DNA of 64,000 nucleotides, from NCBI GenBank assembly GCA_963849605.1, contig CAWKHX010000015.1:1178001-1242000 (forward strand), read 5' to 3'. This document shows positions 25,701 to 32,604 of the stretch, piece after piece; position 1 is the first letter of the stretch; each line of letters begins with the position of its first letter. A program made the position numbers and the translations under genes. Under the pieces are notes generated by a model. It did no database searches. It was not told the origin of the DNA and saw only the letters and a program-made list of their open reading frames with translations. The stretch is from DASPHG01 sp963849605. Lineage in GTDB: Bacteria > Actinomycetota > Thermoleophilia > Solirubrobacterales > Thermoleophilaceae.

Positions 25701-26218
25701 AGCGACTCGGACGCGCTCGGGATCGTCGATGACTTTGCGTTGGGATCGTCGCCGACGACGATCATCGCGCCGCCCGTGCGCGACACGCCCGAGTAGTTCG
25801 CGTGCCGCAGCGCGTCGGTGGCACGGTCGATGCCGGGCGCCTTGCCGTACCACATCGAGAGAACGCCGTCGAAGCGCGCGCCGGGGAGGCCGGCGGCGAA
25901 CTGGCTGCCCCAGGCCGAGGTCGCGCCGAGCTCCTCGTTGAGACCGGGGACGGCGACGACGTCGTTCTGCTTGCAGAGGTCGCGCTGGCGCTGGAACTCT
26001 CTGTCAAGGCCGCCGAGCGGCGACCCCTGGTACCCCGACACGAACGTGCCGGTGTGGAGGCCGCGGCGAGCATCGGCGCGGTGCTGGTCGAACGCGATCC
26101 GGACGAGCGCCTGGATCCCCGTCAGGAAGATCCGGCCGTCCTCGAGCTCGTAGCGGTCCTGGAGCGAGATTCGGTTGCGGGGTCGCTCGTGGGGGGTGGG
26201 ACGGCGCCTCGTGCGCAC
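22742..26218 (-). CDS. Fused indolepyruvate ferredoxin oxidoreductase family protein
   Basis: A 1158-residue 2-oxoacid:ferredoxin oxidoreductase with all catalytic parts in one chain. The N-terminal half has the pyrimidine-binding domain (FVSGYQGSPLGGLD) and the thiamine-diphosphate domain (GIGCHTMILL, ITQMGGEGAQWIG). A ferredoxin-like cluster region follows (VCEGCGDCGEKSGC and further cysteines), then the gamma domain (MGIGGTGVVTVSQV) and a C-terminal DUF6537 region. It should convert an aryl or branched 2-oxoacid to acyl-CoA with reduced ferredoxin. GTG 26218 is preferred; TTG 26248 is an alternative. The divergent amino-acid dehydrogenase would supply the 2-oxoacid. Confidence 0.9.
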   Translation of the reverse strand: MRTRRRPTPHERPRNRISLQDRYELEDGRIFLTGIQALVRIAFDQHRADARRGLHTGTFVSGYQGSPLGGLDREFQRQRDLCKQNDVVAVPGLNEELGATSAWGSQFAAGLPGARFDGVLSMWYGKAPGIDRATDALRHANYSGVSRTGGAMIVVGDDPNAKSSTIPSASESLLESMHVPTFYPGTVQEVLDLGLHAWACSRASGLWTALKIVTSVADAAGTAQVAPDRITPVLPTIEWEGQPFEYTPNANMLAPASLEMERTMLGPRTETALAYTRANGVNQIERFGGDAWIGVVASGKSYRDLRQALADMGLDDRGLARAGIRILHPAMIWPLDREVVREFAAGLDEIVVVEEKRPFIERQLKEILYGAPGAPRILGKADDRGAQLLPAEGELDADEIAHALGPRLLLHGSIESVEGRLRKIAESAARPLPLPMAARTPFFCSGCPHNSSTPAPDGTLVGAGIGCHTMILLNPEGRGDITGITQMGGEGAQWIGMSPFTDDDHFVQNLGDGTFHHSGSLAIRAAVAAGVNVTYKLFWNDAVAMTGGQAVEGAIPVPELTRWLEIEGVKKIIVTTEDTGRYKGVSLAPIAEVRDRGELMAAQEELAGVPGVTVLIHDQECAAEKRRKRKRGKLETPPENVVINERVCEGCGDCGEKSGCLSVIPVETEFGRKTQIHQSSCNKDFTCLEGDCPSFMTVIPPKQGKRDRAADIPLPSVELRDPLPLFDASEFTLRMMGIGGTGVVTVSQVIGVAALLAGRHVAELDQTGLSQKGGPVVSDMRISSEPLDGSNRVSAASADLYLGFDVLGSADPKNLAVADPERTVAIVSTTAVPTGGMVLDPGQGFPAVDDQLRSIELATRRDKNIYLDAQRLSEELLGDHMPANMLALGAAWQRGALPLPLWALEEAIRLNGASLDKNLAAFAWGRAAVADPDAVSAAVGKPEPVRAEGLEGILEVRVPELTAYQNKRYADEYAEFLRGVTALEQERTPGSDAIAESVARHLFKLMAYKDEYEVARLHLAALPAEGRFWFHLHPPILRALGMKRKIKLGRWFVPAFRMLRAMRRLRGKAIDPFGHAKVRRLERELIGEYRELVSRALEHLSPETEALVLEICDLPDGIRGYEEIKLRSVVRFRKNAERLERRLARAAGVDSDPAAAAA

Positions 26219-26309
26219 GCCCTCGCCCGGAATCTGTCCTATGGACAAGCTTTGTTCACTCCCCTCAAGCGCTTTACAAAGGCCTTCCCTGGGTATAAGG
26301 TAAACAAGC
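26219..26309. promoter_or_regulatory. Divergent promoter region of the amino-acid catabolic module
   Basis: This 91-base gap is AT-richer than its surroundings. On the plus strand TTTACA (26273-26278) and TATAAG (26294-26299) could be -35 and -10 boxes with a short 15-base spacer for the dehydrogenase gene. ACAA (26245-26248) and TTGT (26252-26255) form a small inverted repeat that may be a site for the FadR-type regulator encoded downstream. Assignments are tentative. Confidence 0.4.
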
Positions 26310-27386
26310 ATGACCATTATGTCAAAGGGGTCGGAAGGAATCGACCACGAGCGACTGGTCATCCGGCAGGACGCCGAGACGGGCTTGCGGATGGCGATTG
26401 CCGTGCACTCCACGGTGCTCGGCCCCGCCCTCGGGGGCATGCGCCTGCGCGCCTACCCGGGCGGGCTGCCGGAGGCCGTCGACGACGTCCTCAAGCTGGC
26501 GCGCACCATGACGCTCAAGGCCTCGGCCGCCGGGCTCGACCTCGGCGGGGGCAAGGCCGTGATGCTCGACGACGGCCGCACCGAGCTGCGCGAGTCACGG
26601 ATGCGTGGCGCCGCCGCCCTCGTCGACGAGCTCGGCGGCGCCTACATCACTGCGGAGGACATCGGGACGACGACGGCCGACATGGACTTCATGTCCCGCC
26701 ACACCAGCTGGGTGGTGGGCCGCTCGGAGGCGAACGACGGACGCGGCGATCCCTCGCCCGTCACCGCCGAGACCGTCAAGCGCTCGATGGAGCGCGGACT
26801 CGCGGCGGCCACCGGGTCGGCGGCTCTCGCCGGCCGCAGCGTCGGCGTCATCGGCGTCGGCAAGGTGGGAGGGCCGCTCGCGCGGAAGCTCGCCGCGGCG
26901 GGCGCGCGTGTGATCGCGTTCGACGTCGACGCCGTGCGGCTGGACGCGCTGGCCGACGAGGGCATCATCGAGCAGGCGCCGTCCGCGGAGGCGATCTTGG
27001 CGCGCGAGCTCGACGTGCTCGCGCCCTGCGCAGCGGGTGGCGCGGTCGACGAGCACGTCGCATGCCGGGTGGTGTGCGGCGCCGCGAACAACCCGCTCGC
27101 CTCGGCCGAGGTCGCGGCGCAGCTCGCGTCGCGCGGCGTTCTGTATGTGCCGGACTTCCTCGCCAACTGCGGCGGGCTCATCAGTTGCTCCGCCGAGTTG
27201 AAGCGCGCGGGCGACGCCGAGGTCGACGCCCACATCGCCACCGCGATGGGGCGCCTGGACGACGCGCTCGAGGAAGCCCGCCGGACCGGCGAGCCGCCGT
27301 CGGCGGTCGCGGAGCGCCACGCGCTCGAGCGCGTGGACCGCGCGCGGCGCGACGGCCGTTCGCGCGGGCTTGCAGCGGTAGCTTGA
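26310..27386 (+). CDS. Glu/Leu/Phe/Val dehydrogenase family protein
   Basis: A 358-residue NAD(P)-dependent amino-acid dehydrogenase of the leucine/valine/phenylalanine type. The catalytic domain has VLGPALGGMRLRAYPGGL, the first lysine in MTLKASAAGLDLGGGKAV and the second lysine in GGGK. The Rossmann domain is SVGVIGVGKVGGPLARKL, and FLANCGGLISCSAEL lies near the end. It oxidatively deaminates a hydrophobic amino acid to a 2-oxoacid. ATG 26310 is used; ATG 26319 is possible. It diverges from the ferredoxin oxidoreductase that could consume its product and is followed by a FadR-type regulator. Confidence 0.9.
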   Translation: MTIMSKGSEGIDHERLVIRQDAETGLRMAIAVHSTVLGPALGGMRLRAYPGGLPEAVDDVLKLARTMTLKASAAGLDLGGGKAVMLDDGRTELRESRMRGAAALVDELGGAYITAEDIGTTTADMDFMSRHTSWVVGRSEANDGRGDPSPVTAETVKRSMERGLAAATGSAALAGRSVGVIGVGKVGGPLARKLAAAGARVIAFDVDAVRLDALADEGIIEQAPSAEAILARELDVLAPCAAGGAVDEHVACRVVCGAANNPLASAEVAAQLASRGVLYVPDFLANCGGLISCSAELKRAGDAEVDAHIATAMGRLDDALEEARRTGEPPSAVAERHALERVDRARRDGRSRGLAAVA

Positions 27387-27415
27387 GCGCTCGCGCCGCC
27401 GTACACTCGCTTGCG

Positions 27416-28210
27416 ATGGAACGGCAGTTCGAGCCGGTCGCGACGCGGCGCACGTTCGAGGAGGCGCTTCAGCAGATCGCCGACAAGCTGCGTGCGGGTG
27501 ACCTGCACGCCGGCGACAAGCTGCCCTCGGAGCGTGATCTGGCCGCCCAGATGCAGATCAGCCGCCCGACGGTGCGCGAGGCGGTGAAGGCACTGGCGGA
27601 TGCCGGTGTGCTCGAGGTCCGGCGCGGTCAGACGGGCGGCATCTTCGTCCGCAGCGAGCTCGTGCCGCGCGATCTCGTGCGGCTGGGCTGGGAGGTGCGC
27701 GTGAGCGAGGTGGCCGGCGTGCTCGAGGCGCGGCGACTCCTCGAGCCGCGCGTGGCCCAGCTCGCGGCGGTGCACGCGAGCGCCGAGGACTTCGCGGCGA
27801 TGCAGAAGACGATCGACCGCCAGGGCGAGCTCGCCGGCAAGGCGGACTTCCTCCGCCACGAGGACCTCTTCCTCCAGCTCGACCTCGCGTTCCACCTGAC
27901 GATCGCGCGCTCGACCGGCAACTCGACGGTCGTGTCGCTCATGCGATCACTTTTCCGCCGGCTCGAGCTGGCGCGCGACATGGCCATGCATGCCCCGACG
28001 ATCCCGGAGTGGACGATCGACATCCACGGGCGGACGCTCGATGCGATCAGGTCGGCGGACTTCGAGCTGATCGACAAGGTGATGGACGAGCACCTGGCGC
28101 AGCTCGAGCAGGTCTGGGAGGACGAGACCGGCCGCGGCATGGTGCGACCGCTGCCGGACTTCCTGCAGCGCGTGGCCGAGCGCTCGCGGGCGTTGCGCGA
28201 CGGCGGCTGA
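27416..28210 (+). CDS. FadR/GntR family transcriptional regulator (FCD domain)
   Basis: A 264-residue GntR regulator. The winged helix-turn-helix spans residues about 12-80: KLPSERDLAAQMQISRPTVREAVKALADAGVLE read in two parts, with RGQTGGIFV in the wing. The C-terminal FCD ligand-binding domain has LEARRLLEPRVAQLAAV, FHLTIARSTGNSTVVSLM and the histidine in MDEHLAQLEQV, a usual metal-ligand set. It starts 29 bases after the dehydrogenase gene, so it probably controls the amino-acid module and binds a carboxylate effector (inference). Confidence 0.9.
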   Translation: MERQFEPVATRRTFEEALQQIADKLRAGDLHAGDKLPSERDLAAQMQISRPTVREAVKALADAGVLEVRRGQTGGIFVRSELVPRDLVRLGWEVRVSEVAGVLEARRLLEPRVAQLAAVHASAEDFAAMQKTIDRQGELAGKADFLRHEDLFLQLDLAFHLTIARSTGNSTVVSLMRSLFRRLELARDMAMHAPTIPEWTIDIHGRTLDAIRSADFELIDKVMDEHLAQLEQVWEDETGRGMVRPLPDFLQRVAERSRALRDGG

Positions 28211-28230
28211 GCCGGGCCCCCTGGCCCGGC
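28211..28230. terminator. Bidirectional hairpin terminator
   Basis: GCCGGGCC (28211-28218) pairs perfectly with GGCCCGGC (28223-28230) around a CCCT loop. It lies exactly between the stop codons of the convergent FadR-type and HD-GYP genes. There is no T-run, so its strength is uncertain. Confidence 0.6.
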
Positions 28231-29430
28231 CTACTTGAAGTGGCCCTTGGCCAGCCGGTTCGGCCCGGCGTCGAGCCCGAGGGCAGGCGGGTCCGTCCGC
28301 CCACCCACCGGGGTCTGGACCGGCGCCCGCGGGACGGGCACGTCCCTGCCAAGCGCACGTCCGGAGTTGTCCACTGGCGCGATCCGGTTCGCGCGAGGAG
28401 CGGGCGAGGGGGAGCCGTTAGGCGTCGGCCGGGCTCGGGAGCGCCACCGGCGACGCATCCCGTCGTTGGGCACTGGCTCCACGCCCTTCGCGTGCTCGAG
28501 CGGTGCGGGCTGGTGGTGCTCGGGCTTGGGGTGCCCGGGCTTGAGGTGCTCGGCCGGAGGAAGCCGGAGGAAGCCGCCGAGCGGCCCGATCCGGGAGTCC
28601 CGGAGATCGAGCGTGTTCGAAGCTGCGTGGCTCGTTGGAGTGCCCGTCGCAAAGATCGACTTGATCGCATCGCGCACCTCGGGGATCGCCGCGAACGCGC
28701 TGCCGGTGCCGATCGCCAGCGCGGTCAGCAGCGCGATCAGCCGTCGCTTGTGGAGCCTGTGGACCGGGATGGGCCTGCCGTTCTGCGCGTCATCGGCGAC
28801 CGCGACGAATGCGCTCGCGACCGCCGGGTCGAACTGCGTCCCCGCGCATGCCTCGATCTCCGCGAGAGCGGCCTCCGCGGCGCGCCCGCGGCGGTAGGGC
28901 CGATCCGAGCGCATCGCATGAAACGCGTCGGCGCAGAGGATCACGCGACTCGGTAGCGGTATCGCCTCGCCGCTGAGGCCGTCTGGATAGCCGCTGCCAT
29001 CCCAGTGCTCGTGCGAGTGGCGGACGATCGTGGCGATGTCCGACATCGCGGGTACGGAGCGCAGAATCCGTTCGCCGATCACCGTGTGCTCGCGGATGAC
29101 AGCCCATTCGGCCTCCGTCAGCGACGTCGGCTTGGTGAGGATCGACAATGGGATCCCGACCTTGCCGACGTCGTGAAGCTGAGCGCCGCTCGCGAGCTGT
29201 CCAAGAACGACCTCGTCAAGCCTCAGGCGACGCCCGACCGCGTCGCACAGCGTCATGACGTCGTCGCAGTGATCGGCCGTGCCGGTGTCGCGCGTCCTGA
29301 GCGCCTCCGTGGCGAGGGCCGTCGCCGCGCGTCGAGCGGTGTCGCGCTCGAAGTCCGTGGCGACCCCGATGCGTTCCGCGGCGGTTGTGACGTTCACAGC
29401 CACTCCAATGGCACAACTCACGCAATTCAC
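28231..29430 (-). CDS. HD-GYP domain phosphodiesterase with membrane anchor and Pro-rich tail
   Basis: A 399-residue protein. The HD-GYP domain (about residues 30-210) contains DHCDDVM, AQLHDVGKVGIPLSIL, HSHEHWDGSGYPDGL and RVILCADAFHAM, so the metal ligands and the GYP motif for cyclic-di-GMP hydrolysis are intact. A membrane helix follows (RLIALLTALAIGTGSAFAA, near residue 245), then about 135 residues rich in Pro, Arg and His that would lie outside the cytoplasm. No receiver or sensor domain is present at the N-terminus. The tail may sense or bind the envelope (inference). Confidence 0.85.
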   Translation of the reverse strand: MNCVSCAIGVAVNVTTAAERIGVATDFERDTARRAATALATEALRTRDTGTADHCDDVMTLCDAVGRRLRLDEVVLGQLASGAQLHDVGKVGIPLSILTKPTSLTEAEWAVIREHTVIGERILRSVPAMSDIATIVRHSHEHWDGSGYPDGLSGEAIPLPSRVILCADAFHAMRSDRPYRRGRAAEAALAEIEACAGTQFDPAVASAFVAVADDAQNGRPIPVHRLHKRRLIALLTALAIGTGSAFAAIPEVRDAIKSIFATGTPTSHAASNTLDLRDSRIGPLGGFLRLPPAEHLKPGHPKPEHHQPAPLEHAKGVEPVPNDGMRRRWRSRARPTPNGSPSPAPRANRIAPVDNSGRALGRDVPVPRAPVQTPVGGRTDPPALGLDAGPNRLAKGHFK

Positions 29431-29545
29431 GGCTTCCGAAACTCCTACATCCGTCTAGCGCCACCGCATCGGGGTCGGACCATCCCGCAAACGTGTACTG
29501 GAAGCGTGCCGGGACAAGCTCGCCGATAACGGATAGGTTCGGCCC

Positions 29546-29920
29546 ATGACACGACTACTGATGGGACTCGCTGCGCTGCTCGCGTGTGGCGTCATTGCAG
29601 CCGGATGCGGCGATGACGACGACGACAATGGAGACGACTCGCCCGCCACGACGGAGAGCGCACCGGCGGACACGACCGGGGACGTGGACTCGGTCGAGGA
29701 GGCCGTCGCCGCGTGCAAGGAAAACGTGCAGTCCACCGCCCAGCAGCTCTCGGAGGAGCTCAGGGGCGAGCTCGAGGACCTCTGCGACAAGGCCGCCTCG
29801 GGTGACGAGGAGGATGTCCGCGAGGCGGCCCTCGAGGCCTGCAAGAAGGTCATAGAGGAGACCGTGCCGGAGGGGGCGGGACGCGACCAGGCGCTCGCGG
29901 CCTGCGAGAACTCGGGCTAG
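29546..29920 (+). CDS. Small acidic lipoprotein
   Basis: A 124-residue predicted lipoprotein: RLLMGLAALLACGVIAAGC is a signal peptide ending in a lipobox with the cysteine at about residue 20, followed by an Asp-rich linker (GDDDDDNGDD) and a helical domain with four cysteines (EAVAACKENV, LEDLCDKAAS, ALEACKKVI, ALAACENSG). The regular Cys spacing suggests two disulfides. The function is unknown. It is followed directly by a thioesterase gene. Confidence 0.8.
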   Translation: MTRLLMGLAALLACGVIAAGCGDDDDDNGDDSPATTESAPADTTGDVDSVEEAVAACKENVQSTAQQLSEELRGELEDLCDKAASGDEEDVREAALEACKKVIEETVPEGAGRDQALAACENSG

Positions 29921-29922
29921 CC

Positions 29923-30336
29923 GTCGCCGGGAAGGTCTTCAAGCACACCCTGCGGGTCCGCTACTCCGAGTGCGACCCGCAGGGCGTCGTTTTCAACGGC
30001 AACTACGTCGCATACTTCGACGTGGTCATGACCGAGCTGTGGCGTGAGGCGCTCGGCCCGTACCAGGAGATGGTCGAGGCCGGCACGGACATGGTGGTCG
30101 CGGAGATCAACGTGCGCTTCCTCGCGCCGGCGGGATTCGACGACCACATCGACTTCGATGCGTGGATCACTCGTCTCGGGGAGACGGCGATGTCGACCCG
30201 GATCGACGGGGCGGCGCGGGGAGAGCGGGTCGTGGCGGGTGAGCTCCGCCACGTCTTCATCGACCCGGCGACGAAGGCGAAGCGGCCGATGCCGGACGAT
30301 GTCCGCGCGGCGCTCGAGCCGTATCTGGCTTCCTAG
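29923..30336 (+). CDS. Acyl-CoA thioesterase (4-hydroxybenzoyl-CoA thioesterase type)
   Basis: A hot-dog-fold thioesterase of about 138 residues: LRVRYSECDPQGVVFNGNY contains the catalytic aspartate in the SECDPQG motif, then YFDVVMTELWREALG, INVRFLAPAGFDDHIDFD and ELRHVFIDPATKAKRPMP. The family motif lies upstream of the first standard start (GTG 30022), so the real start must be earlier. No ATG, GTG or TTG is in frame there; GTC at 29923 is where family proteins begin (VAGKVFKHTL), with CTG 29902 as another choice. It overlaps the convergent enoyl-CoA hydratase by four bases and may act in the same acyl-CoA pathway. Confidence 0.72.
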   Translation, partial: VAGKVFKHTLRVRYSECDPQGVVFNGNYVAYFDVVMTELWREALGPYQEMVEAGTDMVVAEINVRFLAPAGFDDHIDFDAWITRLGETAMSTRIDGAARGERVVAGELRHVFIDPATKAKRPMPDDVRAALEPYLAS

Positions 30337-31142
30337 AGCCCGTGGTGCGGCCACTCCGGCGCGCGCTTCTCCTTGAACGCCGAGGCGCCGATCGTGTGCG
30401 AGTCCTTGCGCATGAACATCGACAGCGTCAGCTCCGCCTCGATTCGCAGCCGCTCCTCGAGCGTGCGGCCGATGCCGCGGACGACGCTCTCCTTGTCCGA
30501 CCGGATCGCGCCCTGCGGGAGCGCAGCTATCTCAGCGGCGAGCTCCTGGGCGCGGCTCAGCGCCTTCCCGCGCGGCACGACCTCGTTGGCAAGCCCGATC
30601 TCCTTCGCCTCGTCTGCGCCCACGCGCCGGCCGGTGATGATCATCTCCATCGCGCGCGCGTATCCGACGATCAGCGGCAGGCGGACGGTCATCCCGTCTC
30701 CGCCGACGATGTTCCACCGTCGCTCCGTCGCGCCGAACTCGGCGTTCTCGGCGGCGATCCTGATGTCCGCGAGCATCGCCGTCTCGAGCCCGGCCGCGAA
30801 CGCGTAGCCGTTCACTGCGGCGATGACCGGCTTGAAGATGTCGACGCGCCGGGTGTAGCCGCACTCGCCCGGTGAGTTCCAGATCGAGCGCTTGAAGAAC
30901 TCGTAGTCGGGCGTCTCGGTGAGCGAGGCCGCGTCGGCGAGGTCCCAGCCGGCGCAGAACGTCGAGTCGCCGGCCCCGGTGATGACGAGCACGAACGCGT
31001 CGTCGTCGTCGCGGAAGCGCTGCCAGGCGTGGTGCAGCTCCGTGTTCATCTTCCGGTTGACCGCGTTGCGCTGGTCGGGCCGGTTGTAGGTGAGGGTCAC
31101 GACGTGGTCGTCCTGGTCGTAGAGCAGCGTTTCGTAGTCCAT
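30333..31142 (-). CDS. Enoyl-CoA hydratase/isomerase family protein
   Basis: A 269-residue crotonase. HVVTLTYNRPDQRNAVNRKM is the first strand; ITGAGDSTFCAGWDLADA forms the oxyanion hole; AVNGYAFAAGLETAMLADI and AEFGATERRW carry both catalytic glutamates (in GLE and FGATE), so hydratase activity is plausible. The C-terminal helix ends KEKRAPEWPHHGL. ATG 31142 is chosen by homology; the frame is open upstream but overlaps the divergent lipoprotein start. The substrate chain cannot be told from sequence. Confidence 0.9.
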   Translation of the reverse strand: MDYETLLYDQDDHVVTLTYNRPDQRNAVNRKMNTELHHAWQRFRDDDDAFVLVITGAGDSTFCAGWDLADAASLTETPDYEFFKRSIWNSPGECGYTRRVDIFKPVIAAVNGYAFAAGLETAMLADIRIAAENAEFGATERRWNIVGGDGMTVRLPLIVGYARAMEMIITGRRVGADEAKEIGLANEVVPRGKALSRAQELAAEIAALPQGAIRSDKESVVRGIGRTLEERLRIEAELTLSMFMRKDSHTIGASAFKEKRAPEWPHHGL

Positions 31143-31163
31143 GCCCGGGATACTCCCACCGTG

Positions 31164-31721
31164 ATGAAGCGGCTTGCCCTGATCGCCGTCGCGCTCGCAT
31201 TCGCCGGGTGTGGCGACGAGATCGACGGCGACGCCCTCGAATCGGAGATCACGAAGGACGCCGAGGAGCGCGGCCTCGTGCTCGACGCGGTGCACTGCCC
31301 CTCCCCGGAGGCGGAGGAGGGCGCCACGTTCACCTGCACGGTGACGGTGAAGGGGCAGCCGACCGAGTTCGACGTCGTCCAGACGGACGACGAGGGCAAC
31401 GTGCGGTACGACTTCGGCGGGGTAGCCGAGGGCCCGGCCGTCAATGACACGGCGGCCGACGAGGCGTCGGTCCGGTCCGTCATCGACGCGGTCAACAAGG
31501 ACGTGACCGCGCTGTGCGACTACGCGACCCCGGCGTTCCGGAAGGAGCTCGCCGGCGACGAGAACTGTGCGAAGGCGGTGCTCGCGAAATACGACAGCCC
31601 GCTGCTCGAGGACTACGGCGTGTCGATCATGGAAGACACGGCCGCGGCCTCCGCGGGCAGTCGCACCATCGCGCTCGCCCGCCAGAAGGACGGATCGTGG
31701 CTGATCACGGACGTCAGGTAG
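31164..31721 (+). CDS. DUF4333-like lipoprotein
   Basis: A 185-residue lipoprotein: KRLALIAVALAFAGC is a short signal peptide with a lipobox at residues 13-16. The first half (LESEITKDAEERGL, CPSPEAEEGATFTCTVTV) matches the DUF4333 pattern of actinobacterial surface proteins, including the Cys pair. The second half (ADEASVRSVIDAVNKDVTAL to DGSWLITDVR) resembles an NTF2-like stress-associated domain. The start is either GTG 31161 or ATG 31164. Its end overlaps the next gene by 25 bases, so they are probably co-transcribed. Confidence 0.78.
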   Translation: MKRLALIAVALAFAGCGDEIDGDALESEITKDAEERGLVLDAVHCPSPEAEEGATFTCTVTVKGQPTEFDVVQTDDEGNVRYDFGGVAEGPAVNDTAADEASVRSVIDAVNKDVTALCDYATPAFRKELAGDENCAKAVLAKYDSPLLEDYGVSIMEDTAAASAGSRTIALARQKDGSWLITDVR

Positions 31722-32584
31722 CCCTGAAGCACGACGTCCAGATCTCGCACCCGGACAAGGAGCTCTTCCCCGGGATCACCAAGCGCGATCTGGCGCACTA
31801 CTACGAGCAGGTCGGGCGCATCATGGTTCGTCACGTGCGTGATCGGCCGGTCGCGATGCAGGCCTTCCCACTCGGCATCCGCGGAGACGGGCACTACATG
31901 AAGGACCGCCCGCGGCACTTCCCCGAGTGGATCCCGGACGTGCGCGTGGCGAAGCGCGGCGGCACCCTCCGCCACATCCTCATCAGGGACACGGCGACGC
32001 TCGTGTACCTGGCGGGCCAGAACGTGATCACGCCGCACGTCTGGCTGAGCCGCGCCGACGACGTGCGCAAGCCCGATCGGATCGTGTTCGATCTGGACCC
32101 GTCGACGCAGAAGTTCGGCGAGGTGCGAGCGGCCGCGCGCGCAACCGGCGACCTGCTGCGCGATCTCGGGCTCGCGCCTCACGCGATGACGACGGGATCG
32201 CGCGGCATCCACGTGACGGTGCCGATCAAGCGCGTGCCGTTCGAGGAGGCGTTCGCGTTCGCGAAGGCGGTCGCGACGCGGCTCGCCGAGGAGCACCCGA
32301 AGAAGCTGACGACGGAGTTCCACAAGGTGAAGCGCGGTGACCGCATCTTCATCGACGTTCTCCGCAACCGCTACGCGCAGCACGCGGTCCCGCCATACGC
32401 GGTCCGGCCGAGCGCGAAGGCGCCGGTCGCAGCGCCGCTGCATTGGGAGGAGCTCGACGACTCGAAGCTGAAGCCCGACCGCTGGACGATCAGGTCGATG
32501 CCGCAGCGCCTCGAGGAGGGCGATGCCTGGCACGGCATCAGCGGGCGTGCGCGCGCGGTGAGCGCCGCCCTACGGCGACTCTAA
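31697..32584 (+). CDS. Stand-alone LigD-type polymerase domain (NHEJ primase-polymerase)
   Basis: A 295-residue archaeo-eukaryotic primase-type polymerase like the PolDom of LigD. Motif I is IVFDLDPST (metal aspartates), motif II is MTTGSRGIHVTVPI, and motif III is GDRIFIDVLRN. The start ALKHDVQISHPDKELFPG and YYEQVGRIMVRHVRDRPVAMQ are typical of the family. It adds nucleotides, often ribonucleotides, at DNA breaks during non-homologous end joining. No ligase, nuclease domain or Ku gene is in this window. GTG 31697 is the nearest standard start; it overlaps the upstream lipoprotein gene. Confidence 0.88.
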   Translation: MADHGRQVALKHDVQISHPDKELFPGITKRDLAHYYEQVGRIMVRHVRDRPVAMQAFPLGIRGDGHYMKDRPRHFPEWIPDVRVAKRGGTLRHILIRDTATLVYLAGQNVITPHVWLSRADDVRKPDRIVFDLDPSTQKFGEVRAAARATGDLLRDLGLAPHAMTTGSRGIHVTVPIKRVPFEEAFAFAKAVATRLAEEHPKKLTTEFHKVKRGDRIFIDVLRNRYAQHAVPPYAVRPSAKAPVAAPLHWEELDDSKLKPDRWTIRSMPQRLEEGDAWHGISGRARAVSAALRRL

Positions 32585-32604
32585 AGAGGGTCAGACCCTC
32601 TTTA
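32582..32604. terminator. Perfect 23-bp palindrome holding both stop codons
   Basis: TAAAGAGGGTC (32582-32592), a single A, and GACCCTCTTTA (32594-32604) form an 11-bp perfect hairpin. The first three bases are the TAA of the polymerase gene and the last three are the reverse-strand TAA of the dehalogenase gene. TTTA follows the stem on each strand, so it should work as a bidirectional terminator. The core GGGTCAGACCC looks like a small mobile or REP-like element. Confidence 0.75.

Noticed and set aside
25802..27415. Long in-frame extension upstream of the FadR-type regulator
   Set aside because: It overlaps the amino-acid dehydrogenase in another frame and is low complexity; ATG 27416 matches the start of the GntR helix-turn-helix family.
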